64,000 nt of DNA from Faucicola sp902506225 (GTDB taxonomy: Bacteria > Pseudomonadota > Gammaproteobacteria > Pseudomonadales > Moraxellaceae), in the NCBI GenBank assembly GCA_902506225.1, contig LR733345.1, positions 1,798,001 through 1,862,000 on the forward strand, read 5' to 3'. Every line of letters begins with the position of its first letter. Position 1 is the stretch's first letter. Below, in pieces: positions 24,781 to 33,866 of the stretch. A program made the position numbers and the translations under genes. The notes under the pieces were generated by a model. It did no database searches. It was not told the origin of the DNA and worked only from the letters and a program-made list of their open reading frames with translations.

Positions 24781-25557
24781 TTATCTTTTGGCATAGCCTT
24801 GTTGGTTAAGATAAGGCAACACGTCGGGACGGACGGGTTTATCCAAATAACTTTCAATGGTTTGCACCCAATCTGACCCTGCTTGACCACGCGCCGCATA
24901 ATAATCCGCAACGGTTTGGTTATACTGGTCTAATGCGGATTTGTCAGCGGGTTTATATTGGTTGGTGGAAACTACCAATGCCTTTGGCAAACGTGGACGC
25001 ATGGCAGGGTTTTGGTCAGGGTAACCCAATGCCATGCCAAATAGCGGCACCACGCCTTGTGGCAGTTTGAGTATGTCGCCCATCCGTCTGATGTCATTGC
25101 GGATACTGCCCAAATACACACCACCCAATCCCATACTCTCAGCCGCTAGTAGCAGATTTTGCGCCATAATGGCTGCATCAACCGCCCCAACAATGGTGAC
25201 TTCAGTCCAATCAATTTGCGCATTGGGTACAAGGGTTTGGTGGCGGTGGTTGTCCATACAAAAAATTAGCAGCTCGGCACACTGCTCCACATAGGGATGA
25301 CCGTATTTTTCCCCGTCTTTGGCTTGCTGGGCATCGGCACAAATACGGCGTATGTCATAGCGCTGCGATGCATCTGTCACCCGAATGATGCTTGCCGACT
25401 GCAAAAATCCCGATGATGAGCCTGCCATCCCCGCTTCGATAAGCTGCTCAAACGTTGCTGCATCTATTGGCTGGTTGGTAAATTTGCGAATCGAGCGATG
25501 ATTGAGTATCGTCTCTAGGGTGGGTTTACTGTCACTATGCTCACTATGCGTTGTCAT
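24781..25557 (-). CDS. NfsA-like nitroreductase family FMN oxidoreductase (first copy)
   Basis: 258-residue flavoprotein of the nitroreductase superfamily, NfsA/FRP branch, typically NADPH-dependent and acting on nitroaromatics, quinones or flavins. TILNHRSIRKFTNQPID at the N-terminus provides the FMN phosphate-binding Arg/Ser; VGAVDAAIMAQNLLLAAESMGLGGVYLGSIRND and FGMALGYPDQNPAMRPRLP are characteristic. The C-terminal YNQTVADYYAARG fits. Last gene of a leftward run with a CitE-like lyase, a nucleobase permease, a second NfsA-like protein and an MFS carrier. Natural substrate unknown. Confidence 0.87.
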   Translation of the reverse strand: MTTHSEHSDSKPTLETILNHRSIRKFTNQPIDAATFEQLIEAGMAGSSSGFLQSASIIRVTDASQRYDIRRICADAQQAKDGEKYGHPYVEQCAELLIFCMDNHRHQTLVPNAQIDWTEVTIVGAVDAAIMAQNLLLAAESMGLGGVYLGSIRNDIRRMGDILKLPQGVVPLFGMALGYPDQNPAMRPRLPKALVVSTNQYKPADKSALDQYNQTVADYYAARGQAGSDWVQTIESYLDKPVRPDVLPYLNQQGYAKR

Positions 25558-25612
25558 GATTTGCCTTGTTATGGTTTGTGTTGTTATAAGTTGAGTTAGG
25601 GTTTGATTAGGC

Positions 25613-26476
25613 TTAGGGTTGGTATTTTTGAATCAGCTTTTGCGCTTGCACAATCACGGGGGTATCGACCATCTGTCCATCCATGGCAAATGCGGCAAGC
25701 CCTGTCTGTGCATAATGGTCAACCACTTTTTTGGCAAAGGCAAGCTGTGCTTGGCTGGGTCTAGCCAGTGCATTGACAATGGCGACTTGGTTGGGATGAA
25801 TACATAGCATCCCTGAAAAACCCAAATCGCGCCACCCGTTGACCCGCTGGGTCAATCCGTCATCGTCATTAAAAGGCGGATATACGCATTCAATCGGTGG
25901 GGTGAGCGCATTGATAGCACTATGCAAGCTTAGCTGATAACGGATTTGGTTGGCGACCATCTGACCTGCCTCGCTGTCTGCGCGCACGCCCAATTTTTCA
26001 CAGATATCCAAAAAGCCAAAACTGAGCGCAGTCAACCCTGCCGCAGCGGCGATGTCAGGTATATTTGCCATGCCTTTGGGCGTCTCAATCAAGGCAATCA
26101 TGGGTTTGGCGAGGGCATGACGCACGCGGTCAATCTCTATGGCGTGCTCGACTTTGGGTAGCACTACCCCAATCACATTGTTGATTGCGGGCAGTGGCAA
26201 AGATTTGAGTAAATCAATATCGCCCGCTTGGTGGTTGCTACTTGCGGCATTGATACGCACCCAAACAGGCTGGGCATCGGCACCGCTTAGATAATTGACC
26301 ACATTGTCACGCGATTGCATTTTGACACTATCACTGACCGCATCTTCTAAGTCAATTATCACCGTATCTGCGCCACGGGCAAAGGCTTTTTCCACCCGCT
26401 CAATATTGATGGCGGGTACAAACAAATAACTGGTTGCGCTCAATCCCTTGGGTTTTGCTACATTATTTTCGCTCAT
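25613..26476 (-). CDS. HpcH/HpaI-CitE family CoA ester lyase
   Basis: 287-residue TIM-barrel lyase of the citrate lyase beta-subunit-like group, which cleave or thio-hydrolyse malyl-, citramalyl- or related CoA esters with Mg2+. The ATG at 26476 has aaagga upstream; the open stretch before it is rejected. Motifs: RGADTVIIDLEDAV (metal Asp/Glu), PVWVRINA, PMIALIETPKGM (Glu ligand), and GMLCIHPNQV. No citrate lyase alpha or gamma subunit lies nearby, so a stand-alone catabolic lyase is more likely than citrate lyase. 55 bp from the nitroreductase gene. Confidence 0.85.
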   Translation of the reverse strand: MSENNVAKPKGLSATSYLFVPAINIERVEKAFARGADTVIIDLEDAVSDSVKMQSRDNVVNYLSGADAQPVWVRINAASSNHQAGDIDLLKSLPLPAINNVIGVVLPKVEHAIEIDRVRHALAKPMIALIETPKGMANIPDIAAAAGLTALSFGFLDICEKLGVRADSEAGQMVANQIRYQLSLHSAINALTPPIECVYPPFNDDDGLTQRVNGWRDLGFSGMLCIHPNQVAIVNALARPSQAQLAFAKKVVDHYAQTGLAAFAMDGQMVDTPVIVQAQKLIQKYQP

Positions 26477-26593
26477 GTGACATCCTTTTTCGTCAATTTT
26501 TGTTGATATATTCTTTTTGGCAAACAACTTAAATAGCTTATCAAACAGCTTATCCAGCAACAACGCCCTGCCCAAAGTAGCGCGTTTTTTAGC

Positions 26594-27949
26594 TTATTTT
26601 AAAACCGTCAATTTGGCTTTTTCACTGCGGCTAAACAGTAAATTTAACACGATGGCGACCACTGTCGCAGTACCGATACCGCCCAAATTAAATTGTCCAA
26701 TATGCAAGCTAAAATCTCCAGCCCCCATAATGACGGTCACCGCAGCAATGATTAAATTAGCATTTTTGCTAAAATCGATGTGATTATCGAGCCAAATTTT
26801 GACCCCTGCTACCGTGATAAGCCCAAACACCACGATAGAGGCACCGCCCAATAATGGTGCTGGGATGGTATGAATAATCGCGCCAAATTTTGGTGACAGC
26901 CCCAGTAGCACAGCAATCAAGCCTGCCACCACAAAAACTGTGGTCGAGTATACTTTGGTCACTGCCATCACGCCAATATTTTCCGCATAGGTTGTCACGC
27001 CCGTACCGCCCATGCTCGATGACATCGCCGTACATAGACCATCGGCAAAAAACGCCCGCCCCATATAGGGCGATACCGCTTGTCCTGTCATGGCTTCCAC
27101 CGCTTTGATATGGCCTAAATTTTCGGCGATTAAAATAAAAGCAACTGGGGCAATCAAAATTATTGCGTTGATATCAAATGTCGGATGATAAAAATTGGGT
27201 AATCCAACCCAAGCTGCTTGGGCAACTGGGGTAAAATCAATCGGCTTGCCATACCCAAGCACATTGGTGAGCACAAAATATGCCATATACGCCAATACCA
27301 AACCAATCAGCAGCAACAAACGACGTAACATACCACGGCTAAACACAGCGACCGCACTGATACAAAGCACCGTCATCAACGCGACCCAACTATCAAACTG
27401 GTTACCCGATACGCCTTTGATCGTGACTGGCGCCAAATTTAGCCCGATAATCATCACAATCGCACCGGTTACCACAGGCGGCATGAGTTTCTCAATCCAG
27501 CCAACCCCGGTTTTCATCACCAGTAATCCGACCATGGCATAAAAAATACCACAGACAAAAATACCACCGAGCGCCACGGATAAATTACCGTTAAAGCCTG
27601 ACCCTGTATAAGCCGTTGCAGTAATCACAGGCGCGATAAAGGCAAAACTTGACCCTAAATAACTGGGTACTCGCCCACCCGTTAAAAAGAAAAACAGCAC
27701 CGTACTGAGCCCTGCCATCAAAATCGCAAGGTTGGCATCAAATCCCATCAATAACGGCGCAAGCACGGTTGCCCCGAACATCGCAAACGCATGTTGCAGC
27801 CCAAGTAGCACACTTTTATCAACAGGTAAATACTCGTGGATACGCACAGGATGATGATCTAAATGCCCATGGTAAGGCTGCCATTTTGGGAACCAGCCGC
27901 TATCATTGCCGGTATTTTGATGGGTTGGTCGTCTTTGCGAATTTGCCAT
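26594..27949 (-). CDS. NCS2 nucleobase:cation symporter (UraA/RutG-like)
   Basis: 451-residue inner-membrane permease of the uracil/xanthine branch of NCS2, distinct from the AzgA-type one at 5545. Hydrophilic N-terminus, then about 14 membrane segments. LLGLQHAFAMFGATVLAPLL, GSSFAFIAP and IAENLGHIKAVEAMTG with SSMGGTGVTTYAENIGVMAVTKVYS match the UraA-type substrate site (Glu and Gly-Gly). The first ATG, 27949, was chosen over a TTG seven codons earlier. Uracil is the likely substrate, by family resemblance. Confidence 0.87.
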   Translation of the reverse strand: MANSQRRPTHQNTGNDSGWFPKWQPYHGHLDHHPVRIHEYLPVDKSVLLGLQHAFAMFGATVLAPLLMGFDANLAILMAGLSTVLFFFLTGGRVPSYLGSSFAFIAPVITATAYTGSGFNGNLSVALGGIFVCGIFYAMVGLLVMKTGVGWIEKLMPPVVTGAIVMIIGLNLAPVTIKGVSGNQFDSWVALMTVLCISAVAVFSRGMLRRLLLLIGLVLAYMAYFVLTNVLGYGKPIDFTPVAQAAWVGLPNFYHPTFDINAIILIAPVAFILIAENLGHIKAVEAMTGQAVSPYMGRAFFADGLCTAMSSSMGGTGVTTYAENIGVMAVTKVYSTTVFVVAGLIAVLLGLSPKFGAIIHTIPAPLLGGASIVVFGLITVAGVKIWLDNHIDFSKNANLIIAAVTVIMGAGDFSLHIGQFNLGGIGTATVVAIVLNLLFSRSEKAKLTVLK

Positions 27950-27988
27950 AATTTTGCTCTCATCTGTCAACTGCGCGAATTTTACACG

Positions 27989-28759
27989 TTATTTTTGTTT
28001 TGTCAAAAAACCCTGCGCTTTGAGCCAATCTTCTGCAGCAGCGACATACGGTCGACTGTAGTAATCGGCAAATTTTTGACGGTATGGCTTACGCTCACGC
28101 GCTTCATTAAAGGTCAAAATGGTTTGCTCGTAATCGGCGAGCATTTGTGGCAAGTTTTCAGTATTGTATTGGTTTTCAAAATACACCGCAGATTTTGGTA
28201 AACGCGGTTTTAGGCGCATTTCCACGCTAGGTTTACCGATACATAAGCCAAAAATTGGATAGGTATATTTTGGTAGCTGAAGCAGTTCGATTAAGTCGTT
28301 GGCAATCATACGCAAACCGCCAATCGGACAAGTGGCATAACCCAAACTCTCTGCCGCCACCGTGGCATTTTGCGCCGCCAATGCCGTATCGGTAGCGAGG
28401 GTAATCAATGTATCACTATCCTTAAAACCCTCAAAGCTGCCATCATACGCTTCACTGCTCAAATAGGCGCGATAGCCATCCATCACAAATACCAAAAATA
28501 CACTACATTGGGCTATCTGTGGGTTGCGCGGTTGCAAATCGACAATTTTTTGACGTAACGCCTTATCACTGATGTTGATAATGCTGTAGTGCTGTCCGTT
28601 TTGCCAACTAGGCGCTTGCTGGGCGCATTTGATGATGTCGTTTAATTGCGAATCTGGCACAGTGGCGCTACTGTCAAATTCCCGATACACCCGATGATTT
28701 TGTAAAAGTTCAATGGTTTGATTACTCACAGTTTGATTACTCGTAGCTTGGTTATTCAT
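27989..28759 (-). CDS. NfsA-like nitroreductase family FMN oxidoreductase (second copy)
   Basis: 256-residue paralogue of the protein at 24781, same fold and length, about as diverged as different subfamilies. IELLQNHRVYREFDSSA replaces the usual RSIRKF Arg-rich motif with a single Arg pair; TLATDTALAAQNATVAAESLGYATCPIGGLRMIAND and FGLCIGKPSVEMRLKPRLP follow. The first ~15 residues are a repeat (SNQTV/SNQTI) made by a 15-bp tandem array. It starts 21 bp after the MFS gene and ends 39 bp before the permease start. Confidence 0.85.
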   Translation of the reverse strand: MNNQATSNQTVSNQTIELLQNHRVYREFDSSATVPDSQLNDIIKCAQQAPSWQNGQHYSIINISDKALRQKIVDLQPRNPQIAQCSVFLVFVMDGYRAYLSSEAYDGSFEGFKDSDTLITLATDTALAAQNATVAAESLGYATCPIGGLRMIANDLIELLQLPKYTYPIFGLCIGKPSVEMRLKPRLPKSAVYFENQYNTENLPQMLADYEQTILTFNEARERKPYRQKFADYYSRPYVAAAEDWLKAQGFLTKQK

Positions 28760-28760
28760 G
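28716..28760. repeat. 15-bp tandem repeat x3 at the start of the second nitroreductase gene
   Basis: Units 28716-28730, 28731-28745 and 28746-28760 (gtttgattactcaca and variants), beginning with the start codon on the minus strand; encode NQA-T-SNQT-V-SNQT. Confidence 0.85.
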
Positions 28761-28780
28761 GTTGCCCCGTTAAAAGTGAT

Positions 28781-30058
28781 TTAAACATGATTTAATGATT
28801 GTTGATGTTGATACGGTCGCCAAAGTAGCGCCACCCCAATAAGCAAAACGATGGCAGAGACGGGCAACAACGCAAGCCAAATATTTTTGCCTGTTGCAAC
28901 TAGCGCGGTTAAGGGTCCGATAAGCTGCCCAAAGGCAAAACTTGCGGTCATCAGCGCACTTAAGTTGTATTTAGGGTAGTGCGTGACTTGGCTTGCTGCC
29001 ACTTGCAGCCCTGCCATCGTCACCACCATAAAAGTGCCGCCCACCATCAGCGCTGACAACATCAAACCTGCCAACGACTGCCAAAGCGCAGGCAATAACG
29101 TGCCGAGCGCCATGATGATTTGCGACACTCGCCAAACATCGAGTAAAGAAACATTGTTATAACGGCGTTGTAACCCCTGCGACAATACTACCGACAAAGC
29201 CGCCGCCAAGCCAAAAAACGGCCAAATCAGTAAATAACTTTGCCCCGATAACCATTGCTTGGCGATTTGTGGCAAAAAAGTCGCAGGTAAAATATAGCCA
29301 AACCCAAATAAGCCGTAGGCAGTTAATACATTGGCTAATTTTAGCTTGGCAGGTGTTATGCTAGCGGTAGGATTGGTATGGCTGGCTTTGGTATAAGCAG
29401 CTTTGCTAGGGTTGGCTTTGGCAACGGCTGTTGTGGCAGCAGCTGTTGAGGCAAACTGCGAGTTGATTTTCGCCAGTAGAAAGGTGACAACCAGAGTGGC
29501 GAGCAGCGCAATCACGCCTAGATACTGCCATAATCGACTCGATAATGGACTGAATGATGACTGAGCCGCGATAGTCACCGTCACTGATTGAAAAATAAAA
29601 TAGCTACAAATCAATCCTGTAAGGGTGATGCCGATACCGACACCCGTATAAATCAAGCCACTGCTGGCTACCTGTCTTGATTTTAACCAATTGATTGCAA
29701 ACGCACTGATAGATACCAGCACCCAAGCGCTTGCCACGCCCGCCAAAAAGCGTAGCACCAGTAACCAGCCAAAGCTGCTTAGCGAAGCCAGCCAAGTGGT
29801 AAGCGTGACTAAGGTAAGACCTAACACGACAAAAAGCGGGTGCCGCTTACTTTTAAGCAGTGACAATGCACCGACCAAATAGCCAATATAGTTGCTACTT
29901 GATAACCACGCCGTTTGCGCAAGATGCACCTTGCCTTCTTGTATCATCAAAGGTAAAATCGGTGTAAAGGCAAATCGCCCGATTCCCATCGCCACGGCAA
30001 GCGCAGTAATCGCTAGGATAAAGCAAAATATAATCTGTTGTCGCTCAGATTGTGACAT
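28781..30058 (-). CDS. YbfB/YjiJ family MFS transporter
   Basis: 425-residue inner-membrane carrier with 12 likely segments. The N-terminus ALAVAMGIGRFAFTPILPLM and LSSSNYIGYLVGAL are the signature of the YbfB/YjiJ group, often annotated as sugar or aromatic-compound carriers without proof. A cytoplasmic Ala/Thr/Lys/Pro-rich loop (STAAATTAVAKANPSKAAYTKAS) sits between segments 6 and 7. First gene of the five-gene leftward run and 55 bp downstream of pepN, so readthrough is possible. Confidence 0.87.
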   Translation of the reverse strand: MSQSERQQIIFCFILAITALAVAMGIGRFAFTPILPLMIQEGKVHLAQTAWLSSSNYIGYLVGALSLLKSKRHPLFVVLGLTLVTLTTWLASLSSFGWLLVLRFLAGVASAWVLVSISAFAINWLKSRQVASSGLIYTGVGIGITLTGLICSYFIFQSVTVTIAAQSSFSPLSSRLWQYLGVIALLATLVVTFLLAKINSQFASTAAATTAVAKANPSKAAYTKASHTNPTASITPAKLKLANVLTAYGLFGFGYILPATFLPQIAKQWLSGQSYLLIWPFFGLAAALSVVLSQGLQRRYNNVSLLDVWRVSQIIMALGTLLPALWQSLAGLMLSALMVGGTFMVVTMAGLQVAASQVTHYPKYNLSALMTASFAFGQLIGPLTALVATGKNIWLALLPVSAIVLLIGVALLWRPYQHQQSLNHV

Positions 30059-30113
30059 TTTGCATTACCCCTTGATTTTATTGATACGGCTTGTCAGCGT
30101 TTAAGCTTGCATT

Positions 30114-32774
30114 TTAAAGATTATTGAGCATACTTTGCAAGGTTTCCTTCACATTTTTGGACGACATATTAGCTTGGCTTAATATCAAAGCCTGGTGAAC
30201 CATTGACTTTTTGTCTGCTACCAAGGCATTCCAATTTGATAAACCTTGAATCAAACGCGACGCCAACAGTGGGTTACGTTTATCCAAATCTTGCATCATG
30301 CTCAAATACTGCTCAACGCCCTGCTGTGTCCAAATTTTGGTAGGCTGCGCAAGCAATCCGCCGAGCACCGCACGCACCCGGTTTGGGGTATTGATATCAA
30401 AGTCTTGGTGTGAGGTTAACGCAAAAATATCGGCAACGCTCGCCTGACTGTCATTGGCTTGGACACCAAACCATAAATCCATCACCAATGCATCATGATG
30501 AAAGCGTTGGTAAAAATCGGCAAGCCATTCGGCTTTTTGGGGCAAACCATGCGCCACCGCCGCATTTAACGCGCCTAAACGCTCAGTCATACAAGACGCT
30601 TGTTGGTATTGGGTCATCGCCCAATGTTTGGCATCACTCACGTCCGCCAATAACGCCATATCTAGCACCACATTTCGCCACGCCCGCACGCCCATGGCTT
30701 CGGCTGTATCTTCATACGCGGTAATCGGCAGTTTGGCATACGCACTTTGCCAAATGTCTTTAAGCGCTACCGCCACAGCTTTTTTGACCGCTTGATGTCG
30801 GGTACGAACTTGGCTAGGGTCATAGTCGGTTTGAATCGCACTGCCCAGCTCTCGCTCGCTTGGCATATCTAGTAACCGCGCCGCTAGCATGGGATCGGTC
30901 TCTGATAGCGCTGGCAGACTGGCTTTTAATGCCGTGATATAGGCATCGGTATCGGCATTTTGCAATAAAATACGATTGACCAACAACTGTGCCGCTTGCC
31001 AACGGTTAAAACCATTGGTCTCATACTGCATCAAAAACGCCAAATCATCATTGCTATACTCAAAATTGAGCTGAACAGGCGCGGAAAAATCACGAAGCAA
31101 TGACACCACAGGGTCAAAATCCGCTGTGGTAAACAAACCATCAAAGTTAAACGTCTGACACTCATCGCGCAGTAATACCAAATCTTCGTGTACCAGTTGT
31201 CCAGTGGCACGGTTAAAAATCGCCATTTTGATAGGAATTGGCAAAGCTTTTGGCGCAGGATAACCTGCCACTTGGCGCGTGTGTTGGCTTAGCGTCAAGA
31301 TAAGCTTGTCAGCTGTTTTTTCAAAATACCCTGATAACGTCGGCGTGCCTGGCTGGGTATACCAATCAATAAATTGGTTGATACTGCTATCGGCGACACT
31401 TAACGCCGACAACAAGTCTTCTACCGTTACCGCTTGCCCATCGTAACGGCGAAAATATTCATCCGTGCCTTGGCGGAATTTTTCTTTGCCAAGCGTATTG
31501 GCAATCATGCGCACGATTTCTGCGCCTTTCTCGTACACTGTGGCGGTGTAGAAATTATTAATCTCGACAAAATGGTCAGGGCGTGGCGGGTGCGCCAATG
31601 GGCTGGCATCTTCAGGAAACTGCGCCGCTCGCAATGTTGCCACATCATCAATCCGCTGAACCGCAGCAGAATGCAGACTTTCGGAAAAAGACTGGTCACG
31701 AAATACGGTAAAGCCTTCTTTTAGGCACAGCTGAAACCAGTCACGGCAGGTGATACGGTTGCCCGTCCAGTTATGGAAGTATTCATGGGCAATTACCGCT
31801 TTGACATTAAAGTTGCGGCGATCGGTGGTGGTCTCTGGGCTAGATAGGACGCAAGCGGTGTTAAAGATATTTAATCCTTTGTTTTCCATCGCGCCCATAT
31901 TAAACTGGCTAACCGCCACAATCATATAGCGGTCAAGATCATACGCCCGTCCGTAGTTGTCTTCATCCCATTTCATTGAGTCTTTTAACGCTTGCATGCC
32001 GACATGACACTGCTCGATGTTCTCATGCTTGGCGTATAATTCAAGCAGCACCTCACGCCCTTCACTGGTGACATACTGATCGGTCAATACATCCAAATCT
32101 GCCATCACGCAAGCGAATAGATAACTCGGTTTTTTGGTCGGGTCTTGCCACACCGCAAAATGACGGTCGCCCGCAAGCTCGCCTTGGTCAATTAAATTAC
32201 CATTGGCAAGCAGCGTTGGGTAAGTTTTATCGGCTTCAATGCGTGTGGTAAAGGTGGCAAGCACATCGGGACGGTCTGGATAAAAGGTAATTTTACGAAA
32301 CCCTTCTGGCTCACATTGGGTACAGAACATTTTATCCAATCCTTCCCCTGCTTGGTATAAACCTTCAAGACTGGTATTGGTTTGCGGCACGATAGTGACC
32401 ACAGTGGTAATCTGACAAGTATCTGGCGCGTTAACAATCGTTAGGCTTTCTTGGTCTAGTTGGTAGTCGCTTTCGCTTAAAGTTTTGCCGTTTAAGGTAA
32501 TTGATTCAAGTTGTAATTCTCGTCCAAAGAGTACCAAATCGCCTGCCGTGTTTCTTGTCATGTCAAGATTGGCGGTGACTTTTGCATTTTCTTCATACAG
32601 TTCGATGGTTAGGTTGATGTTGTTAACGGTAAAAACGGGTGGCTGATAGTCTTTTAGGTAGATTTTCTGGGGTTGGCTTGGGTCTATGGTAGGTAAGGTA
32701 GCGGGTACGTCTGGCATTTCGGTGTCTAATAGTTGGGGGTTTTCGGTTTGGTTGGTTTCGGTGACGTTGGTCAT
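30114..32774 (-). CDS. pepN: Aminopeptidase N
   Basis: Zinc M1 aminopeptidase that trims N-terminal residues from peptides in the cytoplasm. 886 residues from the ATG at 32774 (gagag upstream; a TTG four codons earlier is less likely). Hallmarks: QFNMGAMENKGLNIFN exopeptidase motif and HEYFHNWTGNRITCRDWFQLCLKEGFT, the HEXXH plus downstream Glu, at about residue 330. The N-terminal ~25 residues are a hydrophilic Thr/Pro/Asp stretch. C-terminal helical domain complete. Confidence 0.96.
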   Translation of the reverse strand: MTNVTETNQTENPQLLDTEMPDVPATLPTIDPSQPQKIYLKDYQPPVFTVNNINLTIELYEENAKVTANLDMTRNTAGDLVLFGRELQLESITLNGKTLSESDYQLDQESLTIVNAPDTCQITTVVTIVPQTNTSLEGLYQAGEGLDKMFCTQCEPEGFRKITFYPDRPDVLATFTTRIEADKTYPTLLANGNLIDQGELAGDRHFAVWQDPTKKPSYLFACVMADLDVLTDQYVTSEGREVLLELYAKHENIEQCHVGMQALKDSMKWDEDNYGRAYDLDRYMIVAVSQFNMGAMENKGLNIFNTACVLSSPETTTDRRNFNVKAVIAHEYFHNWTGNRITCRDWFQLCLKEGFTVFRDQSFSESLHSAAVQRIDDVATLRAAQFPEDASPLAHPPRPDHFVEINNFYTATVYEKGAEIVRMIANTLGKEKFRQGTDEYFRRYDGQAVTVEDLLSALSVADSSINQFIDWYTQPGTPTLSGYFEKTADKLILTLSQHTRQVAGYPAPKALPIPIKMAIFNRATGQLVHEDLVLLRDECQTFNFDGLFTTADFDPVVSLLRDFSAPVQLNFEYSNDDLAFLMQYETNGFNRWQAAQLLVNRILLQNADTDAYITALKASLPALSETDPMLAARLLDMPSERELGSAIQTDYDPSQVRTRHQAVKKAVAVALKDIWQSAYAKLPITAYEDTAEAMGVRAWRNVVLDMALLADVSDAKHWAMTQYQQASCMTERLGALNAAVAHGLPQKAEWLADFYQRFHHDALVMDLWFGVQANDSQASVADIFALTSHQDFDINTPNRVRAVLGGLLAQPTKIWTQQGVEQYLSMMQDLDKRNPLLASRLIQGLSNWNALVADKKSMVHQALILSQANMSSKNVKETLQSMLNNL

Positions 32775-32840
32775 TTTTTCTCTCAATATTTGATGAATTT
32801 TTTAAAAGTTGCTTAATAAATAATAAATCTAAGAAAATTT

Positions 32841-33824
32841 TTACTTAAGTTCATGTATAGCATCAACTTTATGTTGTAACTTCAAAGTATTAACTAATTC
32901 TCTTTTAAATTTCTGAGTATCGATATCCAAGTTTATACCGAAATAATTTGCAAATTCCAAAACACATTTCTTAGATTGGTTACCGCTGAAAAGCATAGTA
33001 GCTATTATAAAATTATTCTCTAAAAAAACTTTTCGATTCATTAGAAATTTCTCAAAGTCCATTTGTATGAATTTAATATCATTTAAGTTTTGAGAAAGTC
33101 GTATTATAACTTTACTATCAACTGTGTTATGATTTTTATCTAGAATTTCAACAACCTCATCTAATGCTTTCAAAGCAATAGCTACTCTTGCTCTTAAGGA
33201 TTTTATTAATTCTTGATTAAGTGTAGATAATGCAACTATTTTTCCTATTTCAATATTTGATGAAAATTCTATTTTATTGGTTAAATCTCCAAATTTATTT
33301 CTTTCATATCTTATACATTTTAATGAAACCGTTATTTGCCCTTGTTTTATCCCGTTTGAAATAACCGTATTAAATTCGGGTGTATTGCCATTAAAAACTA
33401 CTTCTAACTTTTCTAACCAATTGTTTAATTCACTTCGAATTAACTCTATTTTTGATTTTAATTCTAATTGATGACTAGCATATTCCAATAAAACGCCAAA
33501 CTTTTTTTTTCGATTTCTTTCATTTCTTATCTGAGAAATTTGGCGTTTTATTTCTTCATCTTCACCAAAATACTTACTGCATTCATTACCAAGTAGTGCG
33601 TAATCTCCATTTATTTTCTGCACAATAAAGCCATTTTGATGTAGAGTGTTGCATTTTTTAGTCTTATTTTCGTTTAGAAAACTGCACCTTACTTCATCAA
33701 ATTTTGGTAAAGAATATTCTTGAATTATGTGTACTACATCATTTCTTTTAAAAGGACTATCTTCATCAACTTTAAATTTCAAAACTTCATTTTTACTCTT
33801 TAAAATATCAGCATTTTTTACCAT
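32841..33824 (-). CDS. AT-rich orphan protein with Cys-rich N-terminal segment, function unknown
   Basis: 327 residues, ATG with aagggg upstream, so expression is credible. Base use is far more AT-rich than in the flanking pepN and uvrB (Lys/Asn/Ile-heavy), a sign of transfer. An N-terminal segment has Cys47, Cys58 and Cys82 within FIVQKINGDYALLGNECSKYF, recalling a small treble-clef-like finger of the LG-x-x-C type, here degenerate. The rest is helical and charged (RNERNRKKKF, SHQLELKSKIELIRSELNNWLEKLE), probably coiled coil. I know no family. It sits as a single-gene insert between two housekeeping genes. Confidence 0.6.
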   Translation of the reverse strand: MVKNADILKSKNEVLKFKVDEDSPFKRNDVVHIIQEYSLPKFDEVRCSFLNENKTKKCNTLHQNGFIVQKINGDYALLGNECSKYFGEDEEIKRQISQIRNERNRKKKFGVLLEYASHQLELKSKIELIRSELNNWLEKLEVVFNGNTPEFNTVISNGIKQGQITVSLKCIRYERNKFGDLTNKIEFSSNIEIGKIVALSTLNQELIKSLRARVAIALKALDEVVEILDKNHNTVDSKVIIRLSQNLNDIKFIQMDFEKFLMNRKVFLENNFIIATMLFSGNQSKKCVLEFANYFGINLDIDTQKFKRELVNTLKLQHKVDAIHELK

Positions 33825-33866
33825 TTAGTACCCCTTGTTGATAGTCGAATAAAATTTTTTAAATAA

